The notes under the pieces: generated by a model
What the model was told of the DNA's origin: nothing
Seen by the model: the letters and a program-made list of their open reading frames with translations, nothing else
The model's database searches: none
Shown: positions 1 through 13,129 of the stretch, piece after piece
How the letters are laid out: each line of letters begins with the position of its first letter
Numbering within the stretch: position 1 is the first letter of the stretch
Made by a program: the position numbers and the translations under genes
Origin: Eutypella sp. D-1
Taxonomy: Eukaryota > Ascomycota > Sordariomycetes > Xylariales > Diatrypaceae
DNA: 64,000 nt
Assembly: GCA_023313575.1 (NCBI GenBank)
Contig: JAJTTP010000006.1
Location: 2,294,001-2,358,000 of the forward strand
Direction: 5' to 3'

Positions 1-345
1 CGGTGTTTTATTTCTTTTATTTCTTTATAAGAATTAGATTATAATAATACTATTGTTATAATCTTTTGTTATAACAATAATCCTTTGTTATAATAATATT
101 CTTTGTTATAATAAGTTTCTTTATTATAATAAAATAAAAAAAATAATAAACAAAGGAAATAAGGTTTTTTATAACGACGAAGACGGTTATTATATAGTAC
201 CGAAAACGGATACTATACACCGTAAACAGCGATTCTTTATAATAAATAAGTTTATAAATATAAAGTATTTTACTTTTTATAATTTTAATAGATTTAAAAA
301 ATATAACGATTATAGATATTATTAAATATTCGTCTTTGTACCAGT

Positions 346-456
346 GACCCACTTTAAGCTGACTTGCCTTATAAAGACTTGCCCTGTAGTGGACCCACTT
401 TAAGACAACTTACCCTGCAAAGAGTTGCCTTGTAAAGATCCGCTATATATTTTTTA
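346..456. repeat. Short tandem repeat, about 46 bp unit with 15-16 bp subunits
   Basis: The 13-mer GACCCACTTTAAG occurs at 346 and again at 392. Each copy is followed by variants of an ACTTGCCYTRTAAAG-like subunit, of which about four can be counted. The patch is less AT-rich than its surroundings. No coding potential is seen. Confidence 0.5.
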
Positions 457-630
457 CAGGTACGATATAAAGGATTAAACACGATAAGGTTTTAATACAG
501 TCCCCGAGGGGGGCTGCTTAAATAGTAAATAAATAGGTACATAAGTATATAAATAAGGCATTATATTCAATGTAAGTGGGTTAATATAACCCACCGGCCG
601 CTGCCAGCCGGCAGCCGGCTGGTATTTATT

Positions 631-2483
631 TATAATAATAATAATAATAATAATATATTTTACGTCCGGGTGGACCATATTATTTAAAGTTATTTATATA
701 TTCGCTTATGAGCAGGGTTATATTTAATTAACTAAATGCCGATATTATATAATATATAAAACGACTGGAATAAATCCGTTTAAAAACGGGCTGTATTAAC
801 GTATTACCGTTAATATAAAAAATCCTTTATTATTTACTTATAGCTATCTTTTTATTAAAGCCTTATTATTACCGAATGCTCCACGTTTTATTTTTATTAT
901 TTTTCCGTTACCCGTAAGTAATTTAAAATTTATTATATTTTATTACGCGCTTTTTTTAGCCCGACGTTAAATAAAGCTTAGCTTTATTAAAAAGGGTTAA
1001 AAAAACGAAATAACTTTTATAATTAAAAAATTAAATCGTTTCGTAACCGGGCCGGGTTAAAAAATAAAAAATACTTTTTATAATATCGTAATCGAAAACG
1101 TAACCGGTTGTTTTTTTTTTATACCGGTAAAAGTAAAACGTATTATATTTAAAACATTAATAATACTTAATAAAATTACCGTAATTTAATCGTTTTATAA
1201 AAAAGTAATATAATATTAAATGTAAAAAAAAAAGTTTAAACGGAAATTTTTCGTACGGTAAATTTTATCGTATATATAACGATAAAGTGTTTCGAAGTTA
1301 TTATATAATAAAAAAAAGCTTACGCCTTTTTTTTATAATACGTTTAAAATAAGTTAAAATTATAATGCTACCGGAATCGGGGTATTAAATAGTTTTAAAT
1401 TTAATTTAAATATTTATAACTTCGTTACCGTCGATATTTTTATACCCCGGCGTTTATTAAATAAAAGTAATAAATAAACGTATATAAAAAACCGTTTCGT
1501 AAAAAGTTAAAAAATCGGCTTAAAAGTTATTAAACAAATAACCGAAAAAGTTTCGAATAATTATTATGTTATTAATATAAAAGTATAAACCGGTCGCTAA
1601 AGGGTTAAGGTAATATTAATTTTTTTTTTATACCGTTTTATACGTAATGATAATTTCTTTATTAAAAACCTTTATTTAAGTTAAAAGTTTATAAGCGGTA
1701 TAAAAGAGTTTATATTTATTATTTTAATAAAATATAAATCCTTAGCTTATATAATTAACTTTAAAGGTATTAAAATAAATAATTAAATCCGTTAATAAAA
1801 AGGAAAATAGTAATTGTTTATATATTATAATGCTTTTGTTTTTATCAGAAAAGAAAGGCATAAATAATAATATAAATAATATATTAAATAAATAATACAA
1901 CTTTAACAATAACTTTAAATAATTTATTTAACTTATTTATAAATAAGCTTATTTTAATATCGGCCGGTTTAAATACGTTTTTAACCGATAAACGTTATAA
2001 ACTTAATTATTAAACTTTTATAACGTATATTATAATTAATATTATATAAACTTTAACGGTTTTAACGGTTTTACTTAAAAAAGACTATATATAATTTTAT
2101 TAAAATATCGTATATAATTAATTACTTATAATACTTTATTACATTATTTAGTAATATATTTTTTAAAATTAAATTATAAATTAAAAAAACACCGAATTAC
2201 CGGATTAAATTTTTCGAAGCCTTAATTTTAAAAGTTCCGTTAATAACCGCTTCGGTTTTAAATGTTTTACTTTTATAAAAATGCTTAAGTTTATATTTAA
2301 TTAAATCGAAAAATAAAGCGTTATTTTTTCCTTGATTTAATATATTATATATATTTATAACTAAAATAATAATCGTATAAGTAATTATTAAATTAATACG
2401 TAAAATAATAATATCGTTTACATATCCGAACCTAGTATTAAGTATAATTCTTTCCGTAACATTAGTTTAATATATAATATAAA
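631..2483 (-). mobile_element. LINE copy A, Tad/I-type, decayed (3' tail at left)
   Basis: The 3' end is a TAA/TTA-type simple-repeat tail at 631-652. Next to it is the family's terminal sequence, seen on the + strand as ACGTCCGGGTGGACCAT and shared with the other copies. On the - strand the 2413-2430 segment reads FGYVND, the RT catalytic motif FGYVDD with D changed to N. The reading upstream of it resembles the LINE RT 'LLYI' segment. Sequence matching LINE C's RNase H domain lies about 1350-1800. Homology stops at 2483, where the SINE begins, so the copy is either 5'-truncated or interrupted there. The coding sequence is destroyed by stops. Confidence 0.75.
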
Positions 2484-3150
2484 GCCACCTGGTGCAATAG
2501 TTACGCACCTAGGCTGCTCCTCTGATGAGAAAAAAGGAGAAGGGGTTCGAATCCCTTGGTGACCAAGGCGGTTTTTGCCGCCAGCCCCGCTTTTTCCCGC
2601 GGGCAACAAATCGGGCCCATTTTTCGGGCCCACCTTTCCGGCCTTGCCGAGACCCCCCCTTTCCGGCCCTACCGGGCCGATACCCCGCAGCTAAGCTACG
2701 CCTGCGATACGCGCCTTATCGTACCGCGCTACCTGGCCGCAGCTGCTAGCTACCTGTTAAAGCCACGCGGCCGCAAATAAGATCCTGGTATATATTAGTG
2801 CGTAACCCCAGTTTGCCAGCTGGCGTTAGCTGGCGACCCCGGTTAGCTGGTACCGTGTTAAACCTCGCCCTGTTACGATTTTCCCCTTTACGCCACCCCG
2901 ATTTAGCAAATGCTACCGCTATAAGCTATGCGGTATTACTTAAATAGCCCCTCTCCTTTGTCAGCCGTAACACGCTGGTACGGGCCTTACGTTAGCTGCA
3001 GCCAGCTGTAACCGGCCAGGACCTTACTCCCGCCGTCCCATGTACTATATAATACGGACCATATTAATTTATATAATAAGCCTATACCTATACTTAAATA
3101 GCTGGTTTAACTTAGACGTAAAATAAATCATTATCATTATCATTATTAAT
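2484..3150 (+). mobile_element. SINE-like element: tRNA-derived head, LINE-like 3' tail
   Basis: The head carries a perfect RNA polymerase III box A (TGGTGCAATAG, 2490-2500, consensus TRGYNNARNNG) and a perfect box B (GGTTCGAATCC, 2544-2554), 43 nt apart. A D-arm (GGTG/CACC), a T-arm and a partly paired acceptor stem can be drawn, but no normal 7-nt anticodon loop, so it is not a functional tRNA gene. The GC-rich body (about 2565-2960) is unlike its AT-rich surroundings. The last 150 bp resemble the LINE 3' end: CTTACTCC-GCCGTCC near 3024 and ACGTAAAATA followed by a CATTAT-type tail at 3117-3150. A clear target-site duplication was not found. Confidence 0.6.
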
Positions 3151-4352
3151 ATAGCCCCGGTTTACCCCCGTTTATTTCTTTTTATAAAACGTTAATTATT
3201 ATTACTTATATTCGTTTTTTAATAAAAGCGAAAGTATTAAAATGTATAAAAAATAATTATTTTCCTTTTTATTAATAAACTTAATTATTTATTTTAATAA
3301 CTTTAAAGTTAGCCGTATAAGTTAAAAATCTATATCCTATTAAAATAACGGATATAAACTTTTTTATACCCTTTATAAACTTTTAACTTAAATAAAAAAT
3401 TTTAATAAAAAATAATAATTACGCGTAAAATAATATAATAAATAAAAACAAATTAATATAACTTCGACCTTTCGGTAACCGGCTTATATTTTTATATCGA
3501 TAATATAATAATTATTCGAAACTTTTTAAGTTATTTATCCGATAATTTATAAATTAATTTTTAACTTGAACTTAAAGCTATTTAATACCCCGATTTCGAT
3601 AATATTATAACATTAATTTATTTTAAACGCATTATAAAAAAAACGTAAAACCTTTTTCGCTTAATAATAATTGTAAAATACTTTTTTATCGTATATACGA
3701 TAAAACCTCCCGTATAAAAAATCTTTTTTTAATTTTTCTTTTTTACGCTTAATATTATATTACTTTTTTATAAAATAATTTAGCCATAATAACTTTACCG
3801 AATATTATTAACGTTTTAAATATAACGCGTTTTATTTTTACCGGTATTAAAAAAAACCGCCGGTTATATTTTTAATTATAATATTATAAAAGGTACTTTT
3901 TATATTTTAATTTAACCCGGTTATAAAATAACTTAATTTTTTAATTATAAATGCTATTTTATTTTAAACCGTTTTTAATAAAGCCAGGCCTTATTTAATA
4001 TCGGATTAAAAAAGGCGCGTAATAAAATACGGCAAGTTTTAAACCCATTTATTATAATAAGTAACGGGTAAAATAATTAAAGTATAACTTAAAGGATTTA
4101 AAAATAAACGGCAAAGCTTTAAAAAAGGATAACCGTAAGTAAATAGCTGGTAAAAGATTTTTTATATTAACCGTAATATGTTAATACGGCCTGCTTTTAA
4201 ATAGACTTATTTTAGCCGTTTTATATATTATATAATATCGGCACTTAATTACTTTAGGTATAGCTTTATATATAGGCTTATAATAAATAGCTTTAAATAA
4301 TATAGTCCACCCAGACGTAAAATATATTATCATTATTATTATTATTATTATA
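3151..4352 (+). mobile_element. LINE copy B, 5'-truncated, decayed
   Basis: It matches the RNase H to 3'-end part of the family. It starts at ATAGCCCCGG, a point also present inside copy D (reverse complement, about 14685). It reads through a YIDN-like RNase H segment near 3495-3515 and ends with the terminal block GTCCACCCAGACGTAAAATA and an (ATT)n tail at about 4327-4352. All frames carry stops. It is oriented opposite to copy A, so A and B point away from each other with the SINE between them. Confidence 0.7.
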
Positions 4353-5994
4353 AAGCGAATTAAAATAATAATAAAAAGGATTAAGGCAATACGTACGAGA
4401 TAAAAATGATTTTATAATATCGTTTTAATCGTTAAAAAATAAGGTATAAATATTTTATTAAATAAAAAAGTTATAAGTATAAAAATAATTAATGGGTAAA
4501 AAAAAAAGATTTACTTTATTTAATCGAGTTAATTAAAGAATATTAATAGCGAAAAAAAGGACGACTTTTTATTACGTAAGCATCGTAAGCAGCGGAAATA
4601 GCGTAAATAAATGGGTAAGTAAAAGTGTTAAAAAGGAAAAAAGGCCGTTTAAAAAAGAATTAATAAAAGAGTTATTAATTAATAATAAAGATTTATTAAG
4701 GTTAATAAAATGCCTTTTTTAAAGCCGGTATTATAATATAAGCCTTTAAAAAGGGCCGTTGCTTGGCCAGATAAATAAGTTAAATAAGGTGGATAAGTGG
4801 GGCCCGTAAGGCTTATTCTCTTAGGCCTACCTATTTTTAATTTATTATCTTTTTTATTACTACTTTATAAACCCTTATAGTAACGCTTTTAAAAGTTTTT
4901 AAATAAACTTATTTTATTATTTTTTATATATTATCACGGTACGATCGTTATTCGGTTTAAAAACCAATTTTTATATAAATTATAACTTAATAAATATATA
5001 TTATTTCAGATTAACCCGGGTATTGAATAATATTAATTTTAATAATAAACCCGATTTATTATTTTTATTTTTAAATTAAAAACTTTTTATTTAATAAATT
5101 ATTAAAGTATTTTAAAGCTTTAACGTTTTTTTATAAAATATATTAAATATGCCGTATATTAATTAATTATATTAAACGGTTTTATTTTACCCGATTTTTA
5201 ATTAATTATAATTTATAATTTTTCCGGTTTTATTTTTTTTTATACTTTAACTTTTTTTATTTTTTATATTATTTACGCGATTTTTATAATAATAAAAATA
5301 ATAATATATTAAATAGTTTTTTATTTATTAATTAATCAGCTTTTAATTACCGATTTATAACCGTTATTTTTTTATTCGGGTTTATCGTCGGAGTATTACT
5401 TTTTATCGCTATTATATCGTTTTTTATTATCCCGGTTTTAATTTCGATTATTTATTTTTATAGCTTTTTTTTATAATTTATCGATTTTATCGGTATCGGG
5501 GTTAAATTAATAAATTTTAACTTTTATTATTTTATTTACACCGGTTATCGCATTAAATATTTAGTAATAAAAAATATAAAAAGTTAAATAATTATAAATG
5601 TCGTAACGTAATAATTTAATAATAATAAATAACTTAAAAAAAATATAATTAAATACTTTTATTTAATAAGCTTAAATAGGGTTAAAGCCGGTAAGCTTTA
5701 TATAATAGTTAATAGCAGCTAATTACCGGTCGGAGACCGGGCGTTAATTAATAGCTTTTAAGCTTAAAAGCCTCGGGGTTATTTTTTATAAAAAATATAT
5801 TAAATTATAACGATTTATTTATACCGGGCCGTTAATTATTTAAAAATTAAACGTATAATAAATACGGTTTAAAATTTTTTAACCGTTAAACTTTTAATAA
5901 ACTACCGTATAAACAGGGCTTAAATAATAATTTTTACCGTTTTAATTAAAAAAACCGTTTTATAAAAAATAAATACCGGTTATTATAAATAATT

Positions 5995-6008
5995 ACTGTA
6001 ATTTATAT
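5995..6008. repeat. Target-site duplication of LINE C, left copy
   Basis: ACTGTAATTTATAT lies directly beside the simple-repeat tail of LINE C and is repeated exactly at 7255-7268. Confidence 0.85.
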
Positions 6009-7254
6009 GATGATAATAATAATAATGATATATTTTACATCCGGGTGGACCATACTATCTAAGGCTATCTATATATAAGCCTATAAGCAGGGCTACACCT
6101 AAGTATTAGCTAAGTACCGACATTATGTAATGTACGGGACGGCTAAAGTAAATCTGTCTAAAAATAGGCCGTATCAGCGTATTACGGTTAATATAAGAAA
6201 TCCTCCATTTACTATTTACTTATGGCTATCCCTTAGCTAAGGTCTTACCATCTAACTCCGAATCTTTTAAGTTATGCCTCGGTTATTTTACCCGTTATCC
6301 GTTATGGATAGTTTTAAAATTTACCGTATTTTATTACGCGTTTAATTCTTAATCCGATATCGAATAAGGTTTAACCTTATCGAGAAAGGCTAAAAAGGCG
6401 ATATAGCCTTTATAGCCAAAAAATTAAATTACTTCGTGGCCAAGCTGGGCTAAAAAGCGAAAGGTACCCTTTATAATGTTATAATCGAAAACGTAACCGG
6501 CGGTTCTTTTTTTTTCATACCGGCAAAAATAAAACGCGTTATATTTAAAGCGTTAATAATATTCGGTAAAATTATTATGGCCCGATCGTTTTATAAAAAG
6601 GTAATATAATGTTAAACGTAAAAAAGAAAGCTTAAAAAAAAATCCTTTATATAAAAGGTCCTATCGTATATATAATAAAAAGGTATTTCGAAACCATTAT
6701 TTAGCGAAAAAAAACTTATGCCTTTTTTTTATAATACGTTTAAAGTATATTAGGGTTATGGTGCCGTCGGAATCGGGGTATTAAATAGCCTTAAACTTAA
6801 TTTAAACGTCCGCGGCCTTATTACCGTCGATATTTTTATACCCCGGTACTTATTAAATGGAAAAAGTAAATAAGCGCATACAGGAAACCGTTTCGTAAAA
6901 AGCTAAGAAATCGGCTTATAAGTTATCGGACGGGTAGCCGAATAGGCTTCGGATAACCGCCGTGTTATCGATGTAAAAATATAGGCCGGTCGCCGGGGGG
7001 TCGAGGTTGTATTATTTTTCTTTTGCCCATTATGCCGCTTTACGCGCGGCTATTACTTCCCCATTAAAAACTTTTACTTAGGCCAAAGGTTTATAAGCGG
7101 CGTAAAAGGGTTTACGTCTATTATCCTGGTAAGATATAAAACCCCAGCCTGTACGGTCGACCTTAGAGCCATCAGAATAAATAACCAGGTCCGTTGGTAG
7201 GAAGGAGGACAGCCACCTTTTATGCACCTTGGTTCCCTCGTCTTTATCGGCGAG
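6009..7254 (-). mobile_element. LINE copy C, 5'-truncated Tad/I-type, least decayed
   Basis: The 3' end is at the left: an ATGATGATAATAATAATAATG-like tail from 6009, then the shared terminal block. On the - strand, 7192-7150 reads DLVIYSDGSKVDRTGWGF, the start of a retroelement RNase H domain with its first catalytic Asp, and about 6960-6985 reads YFYIDNTAVI with another catalytic Asp. Several stops remain. The copy is flanked by an exact 14-bp duplication (5995-6008 and 7255-7268), which is typical of target-primed reverse transcription. It has fewer A/T substitutions than copies A, B and D, so it is probably younger. It interrupts the spacer of the older palindrome. Confidence 0.85.
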
Positions 7255-7268
7255 ACTGTAATTTATAT
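7255..7268. repeat. Target-site duplication of LINE C, right copy
   Basis: ACTGTAATTTATAT, identical to 5995-6008, directly follows the truncated 5' end of LINE C. Confidence 0.85.
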
Positions 7269-9685
7269 TAACGCCCGGGTCGGTTAAAATAAATCTTAAA
7301 ATAAATAAATATAAAGGAATAGCCCCCGAGCCTTTTAAGCTTAAAGGCTACTAACTGGCGCCCGGTTTTTAACCGGCAGCCAGCTATTATTAATTAATAT
7401 ATAAAACTTACCGGCTGTAGCCGTATTTAAGCCTATTAAATAAAAATATTTAATTATATTTCTTTTTTAAAATTATTTATTATTATTAAATTATTATATT
7501 ACGATATTTATAACTATTTAACTTTTTATATTTTTATATTTTTATATTTTTATTATTTAAAATTTAACGCGATAACCGGTATAAATAAAGCGATAAAAGT
7601 AAAAGTTTATTAATTTAATCCCGATACCGACGATATTGATAAACTATATAAAAAAACCGTAAAAGCAAATAATCGAAATTAAAACCAGGACGATAAAAAA
7701 TAATACTCCGACGATAAATTTAATCCTTAAAGGAATAAGCCCGAATAAAAAAATAACGATTATAAATCGGTAACTAAAGGCCGATCGATTAATAAATAAA
7801 AAACGATTTAATTTATAGCTATTATCGTTACCGTAAAAGTTTTTTAAATAAAATAAAAAATTAAAAAGATCCGGGTATAATAAAAATAAAAACAGAAAAA
7901 TTACGAATTATAATTAATAAAGGATCGGGTAAAATAAACACGTTTAATATAATTAATTAATACGTAATATATTTAATATGTTTTATAAAAAAACGTTAAA
8001 GTTTTAAAATATTTTGATAACTTATTAAATAAAACATTTTTAATTTAAAAGTAAAAATAATAAATTGCTTTTATTATCGAAATTAATATTATTAAACGCC
8101 CGGGTTAATTAAAAACGGTATATATTTATTAAATTACGATTTATATAAAAATTAACTTTTAAACCGAATAATAATTATACCGCGATAATATGTAAAAAAC
8201 GGTAAAATAAACTTATTTAAAAAATTTATAACTTTTTACCCGGCGGGCTTATACGAACCTTAAATATGCCGACCGTATATATCGGGACGCGTTTAAAAAG
8301 TTAAAATTAAAAAGAAATACGTTAATAAATTTTTATTTAAAATAACAGGCATATGTTATCAAAGTAATACGGCTAGGGATTAACTTTTATACAAAGGATT
8401 ATCGCTTAATTTATTACTTTTACTACCGCTTATAATTAAGGCTTAAAGGTAAGATGTTAAAGCAGCAGCGTGGCGGCAAAATAAGGTGTTCCGAGATAAG
8501 TAAAAAAAGGATAAACGGCCTTATAATAAGGCGTTTAATAACGGGCAGTAATTTAAAAGGGATTCGGGATAGCAGGACCGGGGCCGAAAGGAGTAACAGG
8601 TACCGAATAATTATCGAATAAATAATAACCGTAATAAATTTATACGGTCCGACGGGTTTAAACGTTAACAAAATAATACGATTATTTATTAAAATTATAA
8701 TAATAAAGGATATATATTACGATATTATAAAAAGTTTAAATAAAAAGATTTATTTTTTTAACTTAAAAATAATAATAAAAATCCGGGTTAAAAAAACGGT
8801 GTTATTATTTAAAAAATTAATACTTTTAAAAAGTCGGACGGTAAAGCGTTAAAAAAGCGATACTGAAATAAATATATACGTTTAACTTATTTCGGTTAAA
8901 ACTTTAAAAATAATCGACGTAAAATTTCCGTTTTAAAAACTTACCGACGTAATATTTAAAAAAGTAACGGGCCCCGTAAAAGTTTAAATAAATATAAATA
9001 CCGGTATATAAATAAATATATATAATTAAAGTTTTACCCGGAAATATAAATTATAATAAATAATTATTAAATAACTTATTTTAATAAAAGCGAATAAGGT
9101 ATTTATAAAATGTTATAAAGTTTATAAATTAAATGTTAAAATAAAAAATAATTACGGCAAAAAGCGCCGGTTTTAATAAATTTTTTTAATTATTTATAAA
9201 AATAAAAAAATACCCGATTTATAATAATTTAAATTAAGTATAAGCCGGTAAAAGGTTTTATTAAATACGGTAATTTATTAATAAAGTTTTAACGACGTTA
9301 AAAAAATAAAAATAAAAAATTAATTAAATTCTTTTTAACGGGAAAATAAAATTTTAAAGTGAAATTTTTTAAGATAAAAAATAACCGGGAATCTTTAAAA
9401 TCGATAATAAATTTTCCGTTCAAAAAATAACGTTATTGAATTATTTATAAAAGTTTAATAAACTTTATTCCGAAAAAGCGGTAAAAGCCTGGTTTTTATT
9501 AACTAAAACCGAATATATTATTATTTGTTTTAAAAGAAAACCGTTATTTATTAAAAGGCCGATTTACTTAGTATCGAAGCCGTAACGTTAAATATTTAAC
9601 GAATTATTTATAAAAATATTTATAAACAGGCCGGATCCGGGAATTTAAATTTAAAATAATGACGTTTATTTTTTTTATTTTTTAA

Positions 9686-10260
9686 AAAGATAATAGGCTC
9701 CGATTATGCGTTAATTATAAAGCGTTTAATAAAATTATTATAAAAAACCGGTACCCGTTATTTTTAATTTTAAAAATATTTATTATTATATTTATAATTA
9801 AAAAAATAATAAATAAATAATAACGTTCCGAACGCGGTACGGGTAATTTAAATATATAATAATACCGTTTAAATGTATTAACGTTTTTATTACGTTTTAA
9901 GCTTATATATATAAAGTATTTACCGGCTTTATAAATTATATTTATATAATTTATTTAAACGATATTATAAATCTTTTTAATAATAAAAAAAAGCATAAAA
10001 TATATTTCCGATTAGTTTATAAACGATTAAAAATTTATTAGCTATATATTAAATTAAATAAATATAAATTTTCTAAAACGAAAATTAAAATTTTAAAGTT
10101 TATAATAATTACCGATAAAATAAAAATAAACTTTTAATAAATTATTATAATATAAAATTAATAAAGTTTTAAATTAATATACGATATTTAAATATTTTCA
10201 AATTTTATTAATTTTTGTCGGAGATTTATTACTTATTACTTTAAAATTACTGCTTTAATT
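9686..10260 (+). pseudogene. Ty3/gypsy reverse transcriptase relic
   Basis: Codons 9686-9718 read KDNRLRLCVNY, followed shortly by NKIIIKNRYPL. This is the gypsy RT signature KDG.LRLCVDYR.LN..TIKNRYPL with D changed to N. At 9943-9963, in another frame, the relic reads YIIYLNDI, the decayed YLDD catalytic box. It is followed by a KLNKYKFSKTKIKILKF segment matching the usual 'KL.KC.F....V.FLG' motif. Sequence resembling the 'NFYRRFI..FS.I..PLT.LLKK' segment lies to about 10260. Stops, frame changes and loss of catalytic Asp codons show that it is dead. The element's ends were not found. Confidence 0.7.
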
Positions 10261-11044
10261 ACGGCTTTATTAAAAAATAAAGTTAAAAAATAACTTTTTA
10301 AATAAACCGTAAAAATTAACGCTGCGTTTAAAAAATTTAAAAATATATTCCGGCTGGTGATTATATTACAGCATTAAAATCCCGTTAAAAAAACCTATAT
10401 AAAAACCGATATATTTTTAAAAGCCATTTTAAAACTTTTATCGTAATAATATAATAAAAAATAATAACCGGTTACGTTTTAATTACCTAAATTAAACGAT
10501 ATTAAAACTTATTAACAAACGGGGTAATAAAAATTATTAATTATTGTAGAAAGTTTAAAATATTAACGTTAATATTTAAAAAAAAAATTAAGTTTTTATA
10601 ATTTTAACCGATTATTAATTTTGAAAAAAAAATAATTAAATTTTTAATATAAAACTTTTAAAAAAGGTTTACTTAATAAATATATTATTTATTATAATTC
10701 GATTTTAACTTATAATACCGCTTAGGTTTTATTAATTTAACCGATAGTTTAAATCGGTAATGTAAGCGTTTAAGCACTTCGGCCGTATTGTTAAGACGTT
10801 AACCTTATTAGCTGGAAGTTGTGGAGACTGTTTAAGCAAACAGGGACGTTTAGGCCACCTATTTATATAGTAGTTTTGTCCCGGGAATCTTTCCCCTTTT
10901 CCTTTTTAGTAATTGCAAGAACTTTTAAGCCACGTTATGACCTATCTTACGTACGAATCTTCACAGGTAACTTAATTATATATTTAAGCCGATTTAATAC
11001 AGCAATATTTTTTTTAATATAAAAATTACGGCTAATAAACGATT

Positions 11045-11320
11045 TATTTAAAAAAGAATACGTTAAATTATAACGATTTATTTACGTTAAGCGGCCGATT
11101 ATTTAAAAATTAAAAACGTAATAAAAACGGTTTAAAATTTTTTAACCGTTAAATTCCCGGTAAAATATTATATAAACGGGGTTTAAATAATAGTTATTAT
11201 TATTTAAATTAAAAAAAACTTTTTATAAAAAATAAGCACCGGTTATTATAAATAATAACTTTTATTTATATTAATACCCGGACCGGTTAAAGTAAAAGTT
11301 AAAATAAATAAATCGGCCGC
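11045..11320 (+). repeat. Uninterrupted copy of the repeat that LINE C inserted into
   Basis: This segment matches 5785-6008 and then continues without a break into sequence matching 7255-7310. It therefore behaves as an empty-site paralogue of the LINE C insertion. No coding content is seen. Confidence 0.65.
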
Positions 11321-13129
11321 AAGAAATTAACCGAAAAACGTTTTTAAAAGGTTATTTTAACGTTATAAATAATTTTTAAGCTTTTAATTTAAAAATTAAC
11401 GTAAAAAAAGATTATTTAATCCGATAACATGTTTTAATAATTTTATTATTATATAGGATTATTATAATATAAAGATTTAAACTTTTAAAAACGTATTTAA
11501 AAAACGAAAAAACGGTTAAGGTTCGGTAAAGGTTATATTATAAACGATTAAAACGTTTTATTATTTAAAAATCGATTAATAATCGTGAACTAATATATAT
11601 TATAATAATAACTAATTTATTAATATTATAATAATTTACGCATTAATTATATAAAAAGCCGGCGGATTATTAAGCTATTTAATTAAAAATGTTATTAAAA
11701 GAATATAATAATAAATATTTAAATATGCGTTTATAAATGTTTAACGTATTAAAAAGTAATACGATTTAAATATCGGCTTTACGGTTTATTATAATCGTTA
11801 TTTTTATTTAATTAACTTTTTAAAAAGATTGATTTAAATTGTATTATTAAATTACCTTTTAATTTCCGGGATAACGGGTACGTATATAACGTTATTTTAA
11901 TAATTATTAATTATTATATAAAAATAAAACTTTTTAAGTTTATTATAAAGGATTTAATTACGATAAAATTAGCTTATATTTTATACAAAAATATAAAATG
12001 CCGTTTCGGGTTATTTATAAATATTATTAATAATAAAAATAAACATTTTATTAGCTATTTTTAAAAAGAAGTTATATAAAACATAAAAACATAACCGTTA
12101 ACTGTTTATTACATATTATTTATAAATAAATAAATAAATAAAACGGATAAATTAATTTTTAAAAAAGTATTTCCGTAATTACTATAATAAAAATTAAAAT
12201 AATTAAGTACGGTTATTTTATAAAGCCGAGTTTATTTATAATAATTATCGTAATAAATTTATTAAATATTTTTTTTTAAATTTTATACGGGTATTATTTA
12301 CGTATAATAAAATAAGTATTAAGCCGGTTATTTTTAAAGGTTTAAAGCATTAAAAAAGGTTAAATAAAATAATAAAAACCCGGCAGTAAATAGCCGAATA
12401 CTAAGCAAAAGCTATAACTTTTTTAAAAAAGTATTATAACCGACGGCATACTTTAATAAAATTTAAAAAAGGTTAAGTTATAAAGCTATTTACGTAAAGT
12501 TTTAAGTTTAAAAAAAAGGTTAAATTAATATTTATATATATTAAAGTTAAAAAAAAAGTAAATACATATATTTATAAAGTAAATTTTTTTATAAAGTATT
12601 AAAGGATATATAACATTTTTTTAATTTTTTTATTAAAGCCGTAATATAACCGGTTAAACGGTAATTAAAATATGTTACTTTTTAATTTAAAAAAAGATTT
12701 TAAAAAATAAATAGTAAAAAATATTTTACGTTATTATAAAAACAGGGGTTAAAAAAGTTTTTAATTAAATAAATAAATTAATTTATTAAATATAATACGT
12801 AAAACTTAAAAACATATTTAAATAACGTTACGGGGATTTTTTCCCGGTATAAAAAAAAGTATATAATCGGTATATAAAATAAAACGATTAATAAATTAAA
12901 AAAGTATTAAAATTTTAAACATTTTAATAGCTATAATTTAATATAAATTAATCGGTAATTATTTAAATATTTATAAATAAATATAAAATATTATTATAAT
13001 AAATAATTTAATTATATTTTATAAAATTTATAATTATAAAAAAATAAAACTTTAAACCGTAACGTATAATCGCCGATAAACGTTAATTAAATATTAAATA
13101 AATAATAACTTAATACTTATTAAAAAAAA

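Larger units (their letters stand above)
4880..8245. repeat. Long inverted repeat (palindrome), later split by LINE C
   Basis: The left arm (about 4880-5783) is the reverse complement of the right arm (about 7319-8245) over roughly 0.9 kb. The match is clear at the inner ends (left TTTTAAGCTTAAAAGCCTCG; right CGAGCCTTTTAAGCTTAAAG) and near the outer ends (CGGTACGATCGTTATTCGG against its decayed complement). If LINE C is removed, the original spacer between the arms was only about 280 bp. The arms hold no readable ORF. They could be the ends of a foldback-type element or two head-to-head copies of one retroelement. Confidence 0.65.

Noticed and set aside
56..352. Open reading frame of 98 codons in the AT-rich block
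   Set aside because: Composition is almost only Ile, Lys, Tyr and Phe, as expected from AT-rich non-coding DNA; it lies in decayed repeats.
2484..2562. Functional tRNA gene
   Set aside because: Box A and box B are perfect, but there is no normal anticodon stem-loop and the acceptor stem has mismatches; better explained as a SINE head.
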